Source: Climacium dendroides
Taxonomy: Eukaryota > Streptophyta > Bryopsida > Hypnales > Climaciaceae
Assembly (NCBI GenBank): GCA_950106755.1
Contig: OX467084.1
Span: 36,707,213 to 36,771,212 of the forward strand
Direction of reading: 5' to 3'
Length of the DNA stretch: 64,000 bases
Part shown: positions 1-11,596 of the stretch, in pieces
Layout of the letters: every line of letters begins with the position of its first letter
How positions within the stretch are numbered: position 1 is the first letter of the stretch
Notes under the pieces: model-generated
The model's database searches: none
Seen by the model: only the letters and a program-made list of their open reading frames with translations
Told to the model about the DNA's origin: nothing
Made by a program: the position numbers and the translations under genes

Positions 1-1069
1 AGTCTTTTAGATTCATAGGCTCAAGCTCTTAAGCTCACATAATAGCAACCTTCTTTGAATTACCATGTTTTAACTTGTAGAAAGTATATTGGGAGATGCA
101 CTTTGATGAATCACACTTGCACTCTTTGAATAACACAAGGATTTTCTCAAAAATACATTATATACAAATAATCTTTGAAATAATGGACAGATGAATTTAC
201 ACCTTCTCAAATAATACAAGAGTCCTTAAAAGGATAAAAACCATCAAACTAGATTACTACAAGGCAATCTAGGACTAAGGGCTAGCATTGAAAACTTTTC
301 AAAGCCATTGAAGACCAATCATTGTAGCATACGGGGCAAGGTGCTTTCTAAAACCTCTCATTATTAGGTGCTTGTATATTTCAAAACCTTATAATTTTCA
401 TCCATTTTTTATATTCAGCTTTTTTAAGGGTCAATTAACTTTTGTAATTTAGTTATATTCAAGTTTTATTAATTTCAAATATTTTGTATCATCATAATTA
501 ATGACAATGAAAACAATATATGTGTAGTGTATTCTAGATCCTTAGTTTGAGTTTTGGATCATGAAATTTGATTTCTCCTAAATTTATTTATATTTTAATC
601 TAAATTTTATAAATTGAAGTTTTTCAACTCTAGTTTCCAGTCTTTTTACCTACCTTGAAAACTTTGAGAGGTTCCTAAAGATAAAGATTACAATTGTGAG
701 TATATGATTATGTTTTTATATAAACAATAATTTGATCCCCCTGTAATATTCTACACTACAATGCACATTTATGGTGAAACTTTAAAATTCAAGAAAATCT
801 TTTATTTTGTATGAATTTTCTTCACTTTCATTACAAAAGTCAAGATGATTTCAAATCTTTAGAAATAAATATCTCAAAACCATTTGAATAATAGTAAACA
901 TCCAAAAATTTTGAAAATCTTATGAAGTATAGAAGATATGAGGTTCCATCTTTGAAAAATAATGTTTGAAATTTTTTTATTAATAGATGTTAACAAATGA
1001 AATATAATTTTATATAAAGGTATTGAGAAGTTTGAATACATAGTCATAAGCTCAGTCCTACAATATTAA
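1..1069. repeat. AT-rich repeat sequence; dispersed R-family copy (minus orientation) in the right half
   Basis: No gene is visible. From about 420 to 1065 the sequence resembles 48.48-49.06 kb in the same orientation and, reverse-complemented, the R-family copies at 11.9, 17.7, 26.6 and 27.6 kb. The shared landmark is a block with 'gtatgaattttcttcact' next to 'ctacactacaatgcacat'. This is a middle-repetitive element without coding capacity here; its class is unknown. Confidence 0.55.
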
Positions 1070-1647
1070 CCCCTAAAGGACCATGGCACATTTTGGGCAC
1101 TAGTTTTGAAAAATTTCCACTTTTTAGGATAGTGAGAAATAAATGAAAATTTTTTTTAAAAGAAAAAAAAATTAGAAAAAAATTCAACTATACAAATTTG
1201 TACTAGACTACTGTTGGAATGTATAGAAATTTTTAAAGAAAACTTGACCATATAGATTGAAAGATTATAACATTTGAAGTTAGAAGAATTTTTTTTTAAT
1301 CTTGACCAACAAGGTCAATAGACTTCACCTCCTAAAGTGAGATTTTACACTACACATGTTTATTGTTGTCATTTGCATCTTGTATCATGTAAGTTATATA
1401 CCTACCAAATTTCAAAATAATATGAGTTTTTGCATATGCTTCTTGAAGTTGCTTGGGATATCCAAAAAAATCATAGTATCATAACTTTTGATCCACGCAT
1501 CCAATCGAAAAAAATTGTATTTTCAATAAAGAGATACATGTTCACACCTTGTATCAAAATTTAAAGAACATTCTTTAAAAAATGACTTCATACACACCTA
1601 CTTGAGATCATCTATGTACATTCAACAGTCATTTGGTCCTTTGAGGG
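1070..1647. mobile_element. TTAA-flanked terminal-inverted-repeat element P1
   Basis: The element starts CCCCTAAAGGACCA after TTAA (1066-1069) and ends TGGTCCTTTGAGGG before TTAA (1648-1651). The ends are imperfect inverted repeats of about 14 bp. A TTAA duplication with CCC termini is the pattern of piggyBac-type (and some other TTAA-specific) DNA transposons. No transposase is encoded. The flanks have relatives elsewhere: the left flank resembles 13.37 kb and the right flank 45.02 kb, so the locus itself is duplicated in parts. Confidence 0.45.
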
Positions 1648-1829
1648 TTAATCCTTCAATAGTGGATACAACACAACTTAGGAAAGTGGTTTTGGTCATT
1701 ATGATTAATAATTCAATGTAGAATTAGCAACAAGTTGTATTGTAAAAAGAAAAATGAACTACTTCTATATTCCATTACTCAGCAATGAAATTGGATCACT
1801 GACCTTATAAACCTATAAAAGACCAAATT

Positions 1830-2520
1830 TTGTTGAAGTGATTTTGGATAGTTCACTATAAATGGAATATTTTTTTTCTTTGAAATTTTCACACAACATA
1901 TATACAAGGTTTTTTTTAACACCCAACAATTTCTATAACTTTTGATTACATGGTTAAAAAGTTATTGTATGATATGTAATTTTTAGCATTTGGTGAACAA
2001 CTTAGGTAGTTTAAAAAATTCTTTAAAAGTCACTTTTATAAGAAATAAAAATTAGAAATTAGTTTTCTAGATTTCTATGTAATTGAAAAACTTTGAATCA
2101 TTCTATTTTAATTGACAAGATGAAAGTCTTGTGGGCAGAGTTTTAGTTTGTAGGCAATTCTCTTGTCTAAAATAAACTTTGTAGTCCTTTATTTAACTCA
2201 ATTTTCAATATTTTTGGAAAAAATAAAATTATAAGATGTAGATTGTTTATTGCAACATTACAACCATTGGGATTGACATTTTTTTAATTCCATAACTAAA
2301 TTCTCAACAATTTAGTATTTTGAATCATTCTCTACTTCTTTCTACTTACTATTTTTTTTTCTAAACTATGTAGCCAACTTGCCTTGAAGAATGGATTCAA
2401 ATAAATACCGCAATTTTGGACATTTTTTCATACAAATGTGAACTTACAAAGTGCAATTGCTCGAATTTTTGCAAGGCTTAAAAAAAAGGTTTTGACACTT
2501 CAAATGCTAATATTATGTAA
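1830..2520 (+). repeat. Direct repeat of the block at 43.79-44.47 kb
   Basis: The order of short matches is the same in both places: 'gaaattttcaca', 'aaaaagttattgtatgat', 'taaaataaact', 'cctttatttaactcaatttt' and 'aacattacaacc'. The second copy lies inside TTAA element P2. No open frame is shared. It is probably an internal part of a TTAA-family element. Confidence 0.55.
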
Positions 2521-2746
2521 TCTACAAGGTAGAAATTTCTAAAAAAAAATTTCACATCTTTTCAAACCATCATACTACAAGATCCTATGGTTACATATGT
2601 CAAAAATATTTTTTTTTCAAAAAATTTGGTACATGTACTAGAAATGGCAATTTTGGAGCATTTTTGGTGTAAACATAATCAAAAATATTTAGGGGTTAAC
2701 TAGCACTTCAAAAATTAAAAATTAAAAAATTGCCATGACTTTTTAA

Positions 2747-3357
2747 GCCAAACTTGAAGGACATTCTATGTTCTCATCTTGTCAAACTTCATTAGTTTTG
2801 TACATTCAAAATTTCCATTCAAAATTTCATATTGTCTACAATCCAACCTCATTTTTTTATAGTTAAAAATTAAAATGAAGTTTATCAGATTTTTTAAAAT
2901 ATATATTTTTTAAATTATAATTACTTCAAAATTTCTTTAAATAATTTGATTTTTATTGATAACAAGAGATGATAGTGATAAACATGATGGTCTAACTAGA
3001 ATGCACTTCTTAAGATTGTACCATGAAAAATTTGATAGAAAAGTTCAAAAGGTGTGTATTTTAAGCTTTTAAGATTCTTCTTTTATAGTGTCACAAAAAT
3101 TGTAATTTTAACAATTTAAAAAAAAAATAGGAAATAAAATTAGATTTTTAGAACTACTTTTTCTTAGAGGCACTTCACATTGGTCAAGAGGCTATCAATT
3201 TCCACCAATCAAATTGGTGAACTATTTGTTTCTTGTAAGCTAATTGGTAGAAATCAATGGCCTCTCTAATTTGGCTATAGTGTGAAGTGCCCTTTAATTA
3301 AGCTCCAAGACATTTAAAAACAAGAACTATATGAAATTTATGTTAGTTCTTTAAGGG
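2747..3357. mobile_element. TTAA-flanked element P6 carrying a nested Tourist-like MITE
   Basis: It is flanked by TTAA (2743-2746 and 3358-3361). The right end reads TTCTTTAAGGG; the left end is degraded (ACTTGAAGGACATTC). The right part is collinear with P5 (40702-41242): both have 'aaacttcattag' near the left end and 'acatttaaa...aagaactatat' near the right. P5 lacks the MITE and so gives its empty site. Confidence 0.4.
3167..3293. mobile_element. Tourist-like MITE with TTA target duplication
   Basis: A 127-bp element with ends GAGGCACTTCACA and TGTGAAGTGCCCT, internally a near-palindrome (GAGGCTATCAATTTC pairs with GAAATCAATGGCCTC). TTA is duplicated at 3164-3166 and 3294-3296. The homologous position in P5 reads 'ttttcttaattaatctt' without the insert, which supports the boundaries. 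TTA targets and short GC-richer ends fit PIF/Harbinger-dependent Tourist MITEs. Confidence 0.7.
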
Positions 3358-3980
3358 TTAAGCGGTCAATCTTGCAAAGGGGGCTATGACAAAGTGTATC
3401 ACATATTGGTAGTATTAGAATTAATCATTAAATAGTTTAAGTAGTCCAATTATTAATGCAACATGGTGTTGTGTGTATTTGACATAGAAGGTGCATGAAT
3501 TGAGGTATACATTAGTGGCAAAAGCTTATATTCACGTTGGGTTGGATTCAATGACACATGGTAATTTCAATTTGGACCTAGGTTCTTCACTAGCAATTAG
3601 TGTAAAAACAATGTGAGACCTACTATAAGCTAGATACATTTTAAATGATTAAGCTAATAATTTAAAAATATTCAAGTTACTATAGCATTACTTTTTTGAA
3701 GCATACTGTATTACAACTATTATACAATACATAGTAATGATTCATAGTATATAATTTGTAAATCTACTTAAGGGGTAATCTAAAAAAGAGGAGAAGAACT
3801 TGCATGAGGAGTTTCCATGAACAACATTTCACTTTTGGCCTTTATTTGTTTGTTTACTTCAACTTAGAACTATGATAGGTGGTTTTCAAAGATATGCTGC
3901 ATAAGTTAAGATTAGACAATATAATACTACTTGTTGAGTTTTCAATTTCATGATTTTTTCTCCTATCATACATGTATGAT
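3358..3980. other. AT-rich sequence, nothing recognised
   Basis: No supported open frame, RNA gene or clear element end was found between P6 and the LW-TM relic. Confidence 0.5.
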
Positions 3981-3984
3981 TCAT

Positions 3985-4235
3985 TTGTATAAATTGTGTC
4001 TTTAACAGCATGAATATTAGTAACTCATAAAAAGTTAGAAATGGGGATGTGACTCCATGGATAGCTCTGGTGGGAAGGTAATGGAAATGATGTAATTATT
4101 CATCACAACAAATTTGATTATTGGTCAGTATAGGCCTCTTGATAAGTTATTGAAATGTTCAATCTTTGCATTCTCATATTCTCCATATTAAATACTGGAT
4201 TCAAATTCATTCGTCTTCATTCTATTCATGTATAA
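3985..4235 (-). pseudogene. Relic of LW-TM exon 4 and flanking introns (part of copy A)
   Basis: The stretch is collinear with copy E from about 36.84 to 37.02 kb: 'ataaaaagttagaaatg', 'ggcctcttgat', 'tgaaatgttcaatc', 'tactggattcaaat' and 'cgtcttcattctattc'. The exon-4 equivalent (about 4095-4157) has lost its acceptor AG and its frame. It is the same strand as copy A, 3.4 kb downstream of exon 3, so copy A was probably split by the block at 4.24-7.64 kb. Confidence 0.65.
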
Positions 4236-5230
4236 GGTCGTTACTTCGCCCTTGAACGACCACTCTTGTCACGATTGGCTCGCTATGCATGATCTTCGAG
4301 GTGCCAATCACATTTGCAAAGCTAGCCTCTTTTCAAAGCAACCCACGTGACAAATGAGCAAGTCAATGTGGAGGTTCGGACGTCACTACAAGCAGTTCAA
4401 ACCACCTGCTCTAAACCGTAGTTGACATCCTCAACTCGTCTGCGGAGGTCACAATGGAAGGTTGTATAGAGCTTCTGCCCTGGATATAGAATGTAGTCGA
4501 AGTACAAAACTATAGATGAATATTGGATTGTAGAAAAGTTTTCATTTCATCATACTTCTCTGCAATATACTCGAGTGCATCCCCTACAATGAATATAGAA
4601 ATAGAGATATCTACATTGTTATGAATAGTTTTGGTCCCCCATCACTATACAACATAGCAGTCTTTTCCAAAGTATAGTGTCATTGGCATCATTCAAATTG
4701 CAACATTGGAGCTCTTACAAATAAGAAGCATCTACGGATCACCATTTCTCCAACGCTAGCAGGCATCTATTGTCAAGCATGTTGTTGCGAGATCCATGTA
4801 GGACACTATGAGAAACTTGGATAAATGTTTGTCAATTGTGGTGCTGACCAATTTTGACATTGTCTCTGTGTTAAATGGACTGTTGTTGAACTTGTGGCTT
4901 GTGTGGAGAAAAAATAAGAACAGTAACAAACCACCTACATTCTTGTCAAGAATATTTATAGGAGAAGGTAGCTTTTTCTTCCAAAATTCTGTTGACGCGA
5001 ATAATTGCAGGCCTTCTAGATATGCAATAGAGTGGGTGTAGCATTGATGGAGCTCCCTTGCATGATGGAAGGGAGTCATGGGCGTAGACGCATGCCTCGA
5101 TTATATACTATTCAAGGTGTCACGATGGGAGCAACCATCATCCATATTCTATGCCACATCCCTCCACTTCTATGGGCATGATTGGATACAGTTTAATATT
5201 GTCAGAATGGGTATTGGTATAAGCCGATTG

Positions 5231-5423
5231 TTCTATCTTAGCACTTGTTCATTGCGCACAATATAAGTAGTTAAGTGACAATGGACCATTTATATCCACC
5301 TTTGCAAATTCATTGCAAAAGGAGCTAGAGCATTTTAAGATGGTTGTGCATTGCTAAATATAAATGAATCTACTTTCACTTGACTGCTTATATTGTGCTC
5401 AATGAACAAGTGCTAAGATAGAA
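5231..5423. repeat. Foldback, 48-bp arms
   Basis: The left arm at 5231-5278 begins TTCTATCTTAGCACTTGTTC. The right arm at 5376-5423 ends GAACAAGTGCTAAGATAGAA. They pair along their whole length with a few mismatches, around a spacer of about 97 bp. No target duplication was identified. Confidence 0.7.
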
Positions 5424-6829
5424 ACTTTCTTCATATTAGTCCTTGTCCTCCCAAAGTTGATCGTTTCTAGTTCTAGCCCTCAGAAACGTAAGGATGTGAC
5501 AGAGATTGACAATAGATGACAATTGCTCATATGGTACACCATTGAATGAATAGTGGAAAGAAGGTGTCCATGGCAATGCGCCCCCCCCCCTCCGTTGCGC
5601 AATGAAGTTTTGTTAATACTCCACCCACTCTATTTCATAATGTGTTCCCAAATCTCAGGGTCGCATGATGACATAATTTAAAGAGGATGCTAACAACTAC
5701 TACGGACATTCCTGACGTGACTGTGGAAGACATGTCATTGTTCTTGCTTTTTCTCCTTACAAGTGCAAGTTCAACAACGATTCGTCTAGTAGAAAGACAA
5801 CGCCAGCATTGGTTCGCATTGTTGTTGCCCAACATTTGATCGTGGACTTCATAGTGCCCTGTAGAATCTTCTCAACAACATGCTTGGCAAATAGACACTT
5901 GTTGGTATTGATCAAGTTAAAGACTCCCCACACTTGCAAGAATACAATCCAGGAAGCACGGTCAAAAAATGTGGAGGACAAATTTGCCAACCCTATTGGT
6001 TGGCATATGGAAAGCTATTGGTCATAGTCCACTATGCATGTGTTGGCTAAATAATGTAGGGATCAATAGACCTCTTTTTTAGGATGGCACCTCTCCTTCC
6101 TCATCCCTCTTTTTCTTCCTTTGTGGGGAAGAAATTCAGTGCACCAAATATTTTGAGTGGAAGCTAGGAATGATGTAAGGTAGCATGGCCTTAAATCAAC
6201 CTTTTAAGTGCTAATTTACCTTTTTCACTGGTTTCCATGGACAAAATGATTTTTAGCTCATTTTTCAGAGAAAGAAAAATAGATGCGAAACACAAAACAA
6301 ATAGTTTTGTATTTTTCCAAACATTTTTGAATTACTTATGAATTTTCAAAGATTTGGGTCATAGGCACCTATTTGTGACAATAGGTGTCCCAAAATCCGT
6401 CCTCTTGTGACTTATAAAGAAATGTGCAGAAACCAAAGACAATGATTGGTTCTTGCAATAAAAAAATCAATTTTTCTTGAATTCATTAACGGACCAAAGA
6501 GGTCCATTTAAGGATCACCTCACATCCACTCTACAGCTATCTACACGATGGTCTGAAGAAGAAGGGTGCTTTAAGGCCATACTACTTTAAACAAGGATGG
6601 ATCCCTTGGATTTTATTCAATATGAATACGGAATAAAATCTTCGTTCTTCGAACAATGATTGTATTTTTGTTGGCATGCACGCATGTTGATTTCAATGAA
6701 TTGTTTCTTCTATTGTTTTCTTCATTGTTTGTTTGTTGCCACAATGGGCCCCCACAATTGCATCAATTGTTCGGGTATTGAATAAAACGTATCATGCTAT
6801 TCAGTGCATATCAGATCAGGCTTGCCTTG

Positions 6830-7105
6830 GTTGTGAGTAGTATTAAATGAAATTGAAACGAAAGGATTTGGCAAGTTGTAGAGAATCCTTGGGAAAATTG
6901 TAATAGGGAAGGGACTATATAGATGCTAGTTTCAATGTGAAGGAAGTAGCAAGTTGGCTATTAAATTCTATTGTTTGTTGCAATCTTGCCAAAAATCTAA
7001 TTCTTCTAAGGATTTTGCTCCCATGTACATTTAATTTGGCTTTGCAAACTTCTTAGTGGCAATGGAGGGAATTTTAGCAAGTTCCATGAATGATGCTGTC
7101 TACTT
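6830..7105 (+). repeat. Direct repeat of 21.64-21.91 kb
   Basis: Both copies run from 'gtgagtagtatta' through 'gcaagttgta', 'atagatgcta', 'aaattggctat' or equivalent, and 'tgcaatcttg', to 'gaattttagc' or equivalent and 'gctg'. There is no conserved open frame. It is a dispersed repeat of unknown class. Confidence 0.6.
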
Positions 7106-7610
7106 CCTAACCCTCAATGCCATCTTACTCTAAGATCGTGGAGTCGAATCCAAGACTTTTGTACCTAAGATTGATGAATTGCTAAAAAACAACCCACATT
7201 GCACTATCTCTATGACTTTCCTATTTTTCTACAAGCGAAAGTATTTGAGTCTTCCATTGTAAGTTCCTCAATCATGACCTCAATCTAAGCTTCCCAACCA
7301 TGGAGGGGCTTCAACAAATTGATACTACTCCTCATATTGCTAGGAACTACTACTCTTTATATTGATGGCCTACTTTCTTGACGTCCACTCCTGCACTAAC
7401 ATTCCATAAAGAAGGTCCAATTTTCACCAGAAGCCCACTCCATCTCTATGTGGCACCTATTTAGGCCATGTTGAACTCCTACATGTGCCCCATTCCATCC
7501 CACAAGCACTAAGAAAACAGTAGAATATGCATTTTGTCACCCACACAAGCCGCCTCTCAACAAATTTCCGGCCTTCACTGCTCCCCGAACCCGCCATTTC
7601 AATCGACTTT

Positions 7611-7641
7611 CTCCATTTTAACGAAATTGCCCATCAAGAAA
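7611..7641. mobile_element. Single terminus of the palindromic MITE family
   Basis: The sequence CCATTTTAACGAAATTGCCC followed by AT matches the right terminus of the family members at 38.2 and 47.7 kb. Homology to copy A resumes immediately to the right at 7642. I could not find the opposite end, so this may be a truncated copy or one end of a longer relative. Confidence 0.45.
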
Positions 7642-7698
7642 TGATCGCTGTGTAGCACGGAGAGTGGTATAATATATAGTTTGTGGAAGATTTCTCAC

Positions 7699-8714
7699 CT
7701 TGGCCGCTATTCACAATTCCCGGTTCCAATTCAGGCTCAGGGATGGACTCGCCACCTGTGCATCAAAAAATGAAGGAGTCAAGCAAATCCGCCAGGATGC
7801 GAATTAAGGAAGAACCCAAACAACCTGAAGCCTTAATTACACACTCCAACACTCCTCTCCAGGTCTGTCTCCTAAGTCTAGATCTTCGCCTGTTTTCACT
7901 AGTAGTGATAGTGAAGTTATCAATTTCTCAGAGTCCACGAGAAAGAAACAGTGCATTAAGGTTCCCCTATCTAAGAGACGAGCACTGAGACGTCAAATCA
8001 CCAAGTATATATTTGCTTTCACCAGCATCAGTAATAAGGAAACAACATTAGCAAATCCCAAATTTCCCTGAGTGATTTACCTTATCATCACCATTCGATG
8101 ATCAAGTTCACAGAGTTGATAAAAAGTTCACAAACCCTGGAACCCAAAGGTGCGAGAACAAATCTCACCTTCAGCAGGGCCATAGCCGTTCCCCATTTCC
8201 AAATCAGGCACGACATTTTCAGGAGCAGCAGCATCACTATAAGGGAGGGGCTGATCGTGAGCACTTTCCCCACTGTGCAAGAAAGAAGATAAGCATGTCA
8301 TCATTTTACACAGAGAAAGACAGAGCAGCCATAGTTTTCGAGTCTTCAATATTTCAAGTCCTCTAGAAAGAAGCACTTGGACGAGAACACCGAGCAGTAC
8401 GCTAATAGCAATTTTAGGATTTGAGGAAGAAAATAATACCAAAAGTAGGCAACTAGCACTACTGACGGGTGCGAAGCATGAAAACAATTCTACAGGCGTT
8501 TTACGATTACTGTTATACAGGATTTTGACGAATATTGTTCTACAGGAAGGATTGAAATTCAGAAAGGAGGCATCAGACCTGGATGTGTGTTGATCTGTTT
8601 CATCAAGCAGTTCCGAAGTCGAAAGCTCAGGAAACAGAGAGCAGCGACTACGATTTGAATGCCAACGCCAATCAACAGCGGCCGCCCCACTTGATCCCAC
8701 AAGTTGGCTCCCAT
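7699..8714 (-). pseudogene. LW-TM family copy A, broken
   Basis: Three exons are recognisable. Exon 1 is 8714-8579 (MGANLWDQVGRPLLIGVG..., one membrane segment). Exon 2 is 8272-8169 and exon 3 is 7755-7699 (GGESIPEPELEPG...). Exon 2 has lost one T just after the acceptor (13 nt where D, E and B have 14 before CACGATC or its equivalent), so the acidic frame no longer joins exon 1. The exon 1 donor is also weak (gtctga, against gtaggt in D and E). Exon 4 is a relic at 4.1 kb and exon 5 is missing. It is head to head with copy B and shares intron sequence with it (7.92-8.05 kb against 11.28-11.42 kb), so A and B form a small inverted pair. Confidence 0.7.
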
Positions 8715-8924
8715 CGCGTCTGTCCACCAGTGCACAATATAATACCAATCGTGCCAGCTCGATCAGCACATAATCAATCAGAGCCCGCTGCAAGCCATCT
8801 GCGACACACCCACTTCCCTCCAAAGGCGACCAGTGATCAGCTGTGAACTGGCAAGATCTGGAAGTGAACCATAATAATTGCTTACATGGCTACAAGTAAA
8901 AGGGGATGGAGAAAAGAAGACTGG

Positions 8925-10304
8925 AGATAACAACAGGAATTTCGGCTTAAGCAGCTTTGCCAGGCAGCATTCACCTTGGCAGTCATGCCTCCCCTCCCCG
9001 CCCTGGATTTTGCACCAAACGTGACCATATCGTCGTGCTTTTGCTTCAAGTATGTGTGAATCAGTTGCGACTTGGGTTCACTTGGAGGACCCGCGTAGAG
9101 CCCTTCCACATCACTCAAAAGAATCAGGAGGTCGGCTTGAATCTCCAGCGACAAGAGCGCAGCAAAGCTATCGTTATCCCAGAAAGTTCCAGTTGCATCC
9201 TGTTTGCAGGACAATGCGCGCATGAACACATATTTTACTTGTGGAAAAACACACTGCGTGTGCAATTAGCAAGGCTGATATCTCTTGCTTCAAGAAAATT
9301 AGAAAGAGAAGAAGACACTTGAGTGAAGAGCTTATAAGCGAAGGAAGGAAATCAATGAAGTATAAAAAAATATATGAAAAATGACCACATTCGACCCTGT
9401 GAGCAATGAAAACTCATGGCAACACTGGCAACTGATACAACACGGCATCATTCTCATTAAAGATTGAAACCACTCGCAATGCAAGCAAAGAATTCACGGT
9501 CTCAAACAGCTGTTGCCGAAACTCTGGGTCTCTGAAGTCATTGTCTGTTACAAGAAGTTGAGACGATGCACATCCAGCCGTGCCGAATTCATAAGTCAAA
9601 TTTCGGGCAAGGCAATGGAGCTCCACATTTGATGATGTCTCTATTAAGCACGAGAAATCGTCTTAATTAACAAAACTGTAAAATCCAGATGCCCCTACCA
9701 AAAGTTTTTTCTGCAACATTGGCAGCACAGAGAAGGAAACACAGGCAATCTGCACTTGGCTAAACAAGCTATCGTAAAGAGCCACGAGTCCACTCTGCCC
9801 GACTGCCGCACACGCTTTCCAATCCAAATCCCGCTCCAGCTTCTGCAAATCTAATAAACTGCAACATCTTACAACGATGGAAAATTTCATTAAAATGGCG
9901 ATATTCCATGTGCCATTTTCACAGTGTGCCATTCCCACAGTTCAGATTGAGTAGTCTGAAATCTATTAGTGTACTAGATTTCAGACCGCCCGGTTTGAAC
10001 TATGGGATGTCAAAGGATGTCAAAGTCACAGAATATTTGCCATTTTAATGAAATTCCCCATAACGGTGTAAAGACTCGCCAAACTAGAACAGCCTTCTTG
10101 TGCCCTCCATCCGCGTTCTCCACAAGCTCACCTGCTGTCATCATGCGCTGATGCCGCAGCTTCTGTCGACCCTCTCCTACAGTGCCGGACGTGACCAATG
10201 GCCTCTTTCCCGTCGGACATGAGCTCCTTCACCTGCTCGCAGATGGCGCCCAAGCGACCCAACGCCAAGCAGCCATAGTTGCGCGTTACAACCGCTGTGC
10301 CCAC
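8925..10304 (-). pseudogene. P5CS: Fragment of delta-1-pyrroline-5-carboxylate synthase (P5CS), glutamate-5-kinase part
   Basis: Several exons of the N-terminal kinase domain of this proline-biosynthesis enzyme lie in order on the minus strand. The first starts at acceptor gcag before 10304 ([21 protein letters not shown]). Then come [18 protein letters not shown] near 10.1-10.2 kb, [13 protein letters not shown] and ALYDSLFSQ near 9.77-9.85 kb, [16 protein letters not shown] and FNENDAV near 9.43-9.57 kb, then [52 protein letters not shown] near 8.97-9.2 kb, and IPVVI out of frame near 8.93 kb. There is a frameshift between KEAI and VTSG and another after VNAA. The first exon and the whole reductase half are absent. 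MITE M1 sits in an intron. This is known P5CS order, so the identification is firm; loss of function is inferred from the breaks. Confidence 0.88.
9877..10061. mobile_element. Palindromic MITE M1 (4-bp target duplication AACG)
   Basis: It starts ATGGAAAATTTCATTAAAAT and ends ATTTTAATGAAATTCCCCAT, with AACG on both sides (9873-9876, 10062-10065). The 185-bp body is a near-palindrome whose middle carries a degraded form of the family's TTCAGACCGCCCGGTCTGAA motif. It is inserted in an intron of the P5CS fragment. Confidence 0.8.
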
Positions 10305-10734
10305 CTGCACCAAAACAGCAACAACGAACAGGGATCTGACCGCGGGTCGAAGGAGTTTTAGTCCTTCAGTTTTCCAGCGGTCGGTGAGGGAGGAGGCGTC
10401 GGGTCCACCGACCGCTGGATGCACGTCACGGCTCCGTATATGTGCCCAGCTCTGTATCTATTTGCACTATTTGCAGCTCTCCATTGTTGTCTACTTTGGT
10501 GAATCCGTCGCTGTGTATCATCCTGTAGAACAGTATTCGTGAACGCCTGTCTTCAATTCGTGGCAACATTTTCGTAATTCCAGCTTCCAATGTTTTTTCA
10601 TTTAAGTTGTCCTGTTTATGATGCCACTTCTGATCGAATGACGTCTGCGTGCTGATTCTGACGCCTTGATTGATTATGCGCAGACTGAGCTGGTACGGTT
10701 CATATTATATTGTGCACTGGTTGATACTTGCGCG

Positions 10735-11596
10735 ATGGAACTCCGAGGCAGCTTGTGGACTCAAGTGGGGCTGCCGCTGTTGATTGGCGTTGCCATTCAA
10801 ATTGTAGTCACTGCTCTCTGTTTCCTGAGCGTTCGACTTTGGAATTTCTTGATGAAACAGATCAACACACATCCAGCAGGTCCAATGCCTCCTAGCTTCC
10901 TGAATTTCAATTCTTCCTTAAATTCTAAAATGGCTATTAGCGTACTGCTCGGCGTTTCCTGCTAAGTGTTTCTCTCGAGTGGACTTGAAAGATTGGAGAC
11001 TCGAAAACTACGAGCATCTACATCTGGCTGCTCTGTCTTTCTCTGTGCAAACTGATAACATGTTTGTCTTCCTTCTTGCACAGTTGGGGAAAGTGTTCAC
11101 GCTCAGCCCCTCCCGGAGAGTGATGCTGCTGCTCATGCAAATGGTGTGCCTGATTTGGAAATGGGTGGCCCTGCTGAAGGTGAGATTTGTTCTTGCTCCT
11201 TTTGGGTCCAGGATTTGTGAGCTTCTTATCAATTCTGTGAGCTTGAACATCAAATGGTGATAAGAAAGTAATCACTCAGGGAAATTTGTGATTTGCTGTT
11301 GATGCTGGTGAAAGCAAATGTATACTGGTGATTTAATTTGATGTCTCAGTGCTCATCTCTAAGAGAGGGGAACCTTAATCCACTGTTCCTTTCTTGTGGA
11401 CTCTGAAAAATTGATAACTTTACTAACACTACTAGTGAAACTGGCAGGGGAAGATCAAGACGGAGGAGATAAACCTGAAGAAGAGTACGTGCGTGAGGCT
11501 TAATATTGTTTGGGTTCTTTCATTCGCATCCTGGCGGGTTTGCTTACTGACTTCTCCATTTTCGGATGCACAGGTAGCGAGTCCATGACAGACTGA
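10735..11596 (+). pseudogene. LW-TM family copy B, truncated
   Basis: Exon 1 is 10735-10879 (MELRGSLWTQVGLPLLIGVA..., one membrane segment, LMKQINTHPA). Exon 2 is 11084-11179 (VGESVHAQPLPESD...PDLEMGGPAE). Exon 3 opens at 11574 (GSESMTD) and meets TGA at 11594, giving at most 87 residues. The indel that makes the stop is in the MTEPEM region, and the exon 3 donor is lost (gaaggagac for gaaggtgag). The exon 1 donor gtccaa is poor. It could still make a short membrane peptide, but pseudogenisation is more likely. Upstream, a leader resembling that of D (cgtcgctgtgt at 10507) adjoins the P5CS fragment. Confidence 0.65.

Larger units (their letters stand above)
4236..7641. other. Inserted block of mixed composition, no gene recognised
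   Basis: This block separates exon 3 of copy A from its exon 4 relic and is absent from copies D and E. GC is higher at 4.24-6.1 kb, and short minus-strand open frames (4756-5079, 5635-5990) could be remnants of a decayed coding element. I recognise no domain in them. It contains a foldback at 5231-5423, a C-run at 5581-5590 and, at 6830-7105, a repeat shared with 21.64-21.91 kb. Its right boundary is a terminus of the palindromic MITE family. Confidence 0.4.

Noticed and set aside
5078..5266. Open frames around 4.8-6.0 kb
   Set aside because: Short, overlapping on both strands and without a recognised domain, so kept only as part of the uncharacterised inserted block.
8128..8823. 231-codon minus-strand open frame
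   Set aside because: It reads exon 1 of copy A in a wrong frame and only its last part (DQPLP...PAEGE) is the family frame. The spliced model with family-wide exon borders explains it better.
8957..9322. Plus-strand open frame of 121 codons
   Set aside because: It is antisense to the P5CS kinase exon, which has clear homology on the minus strand.
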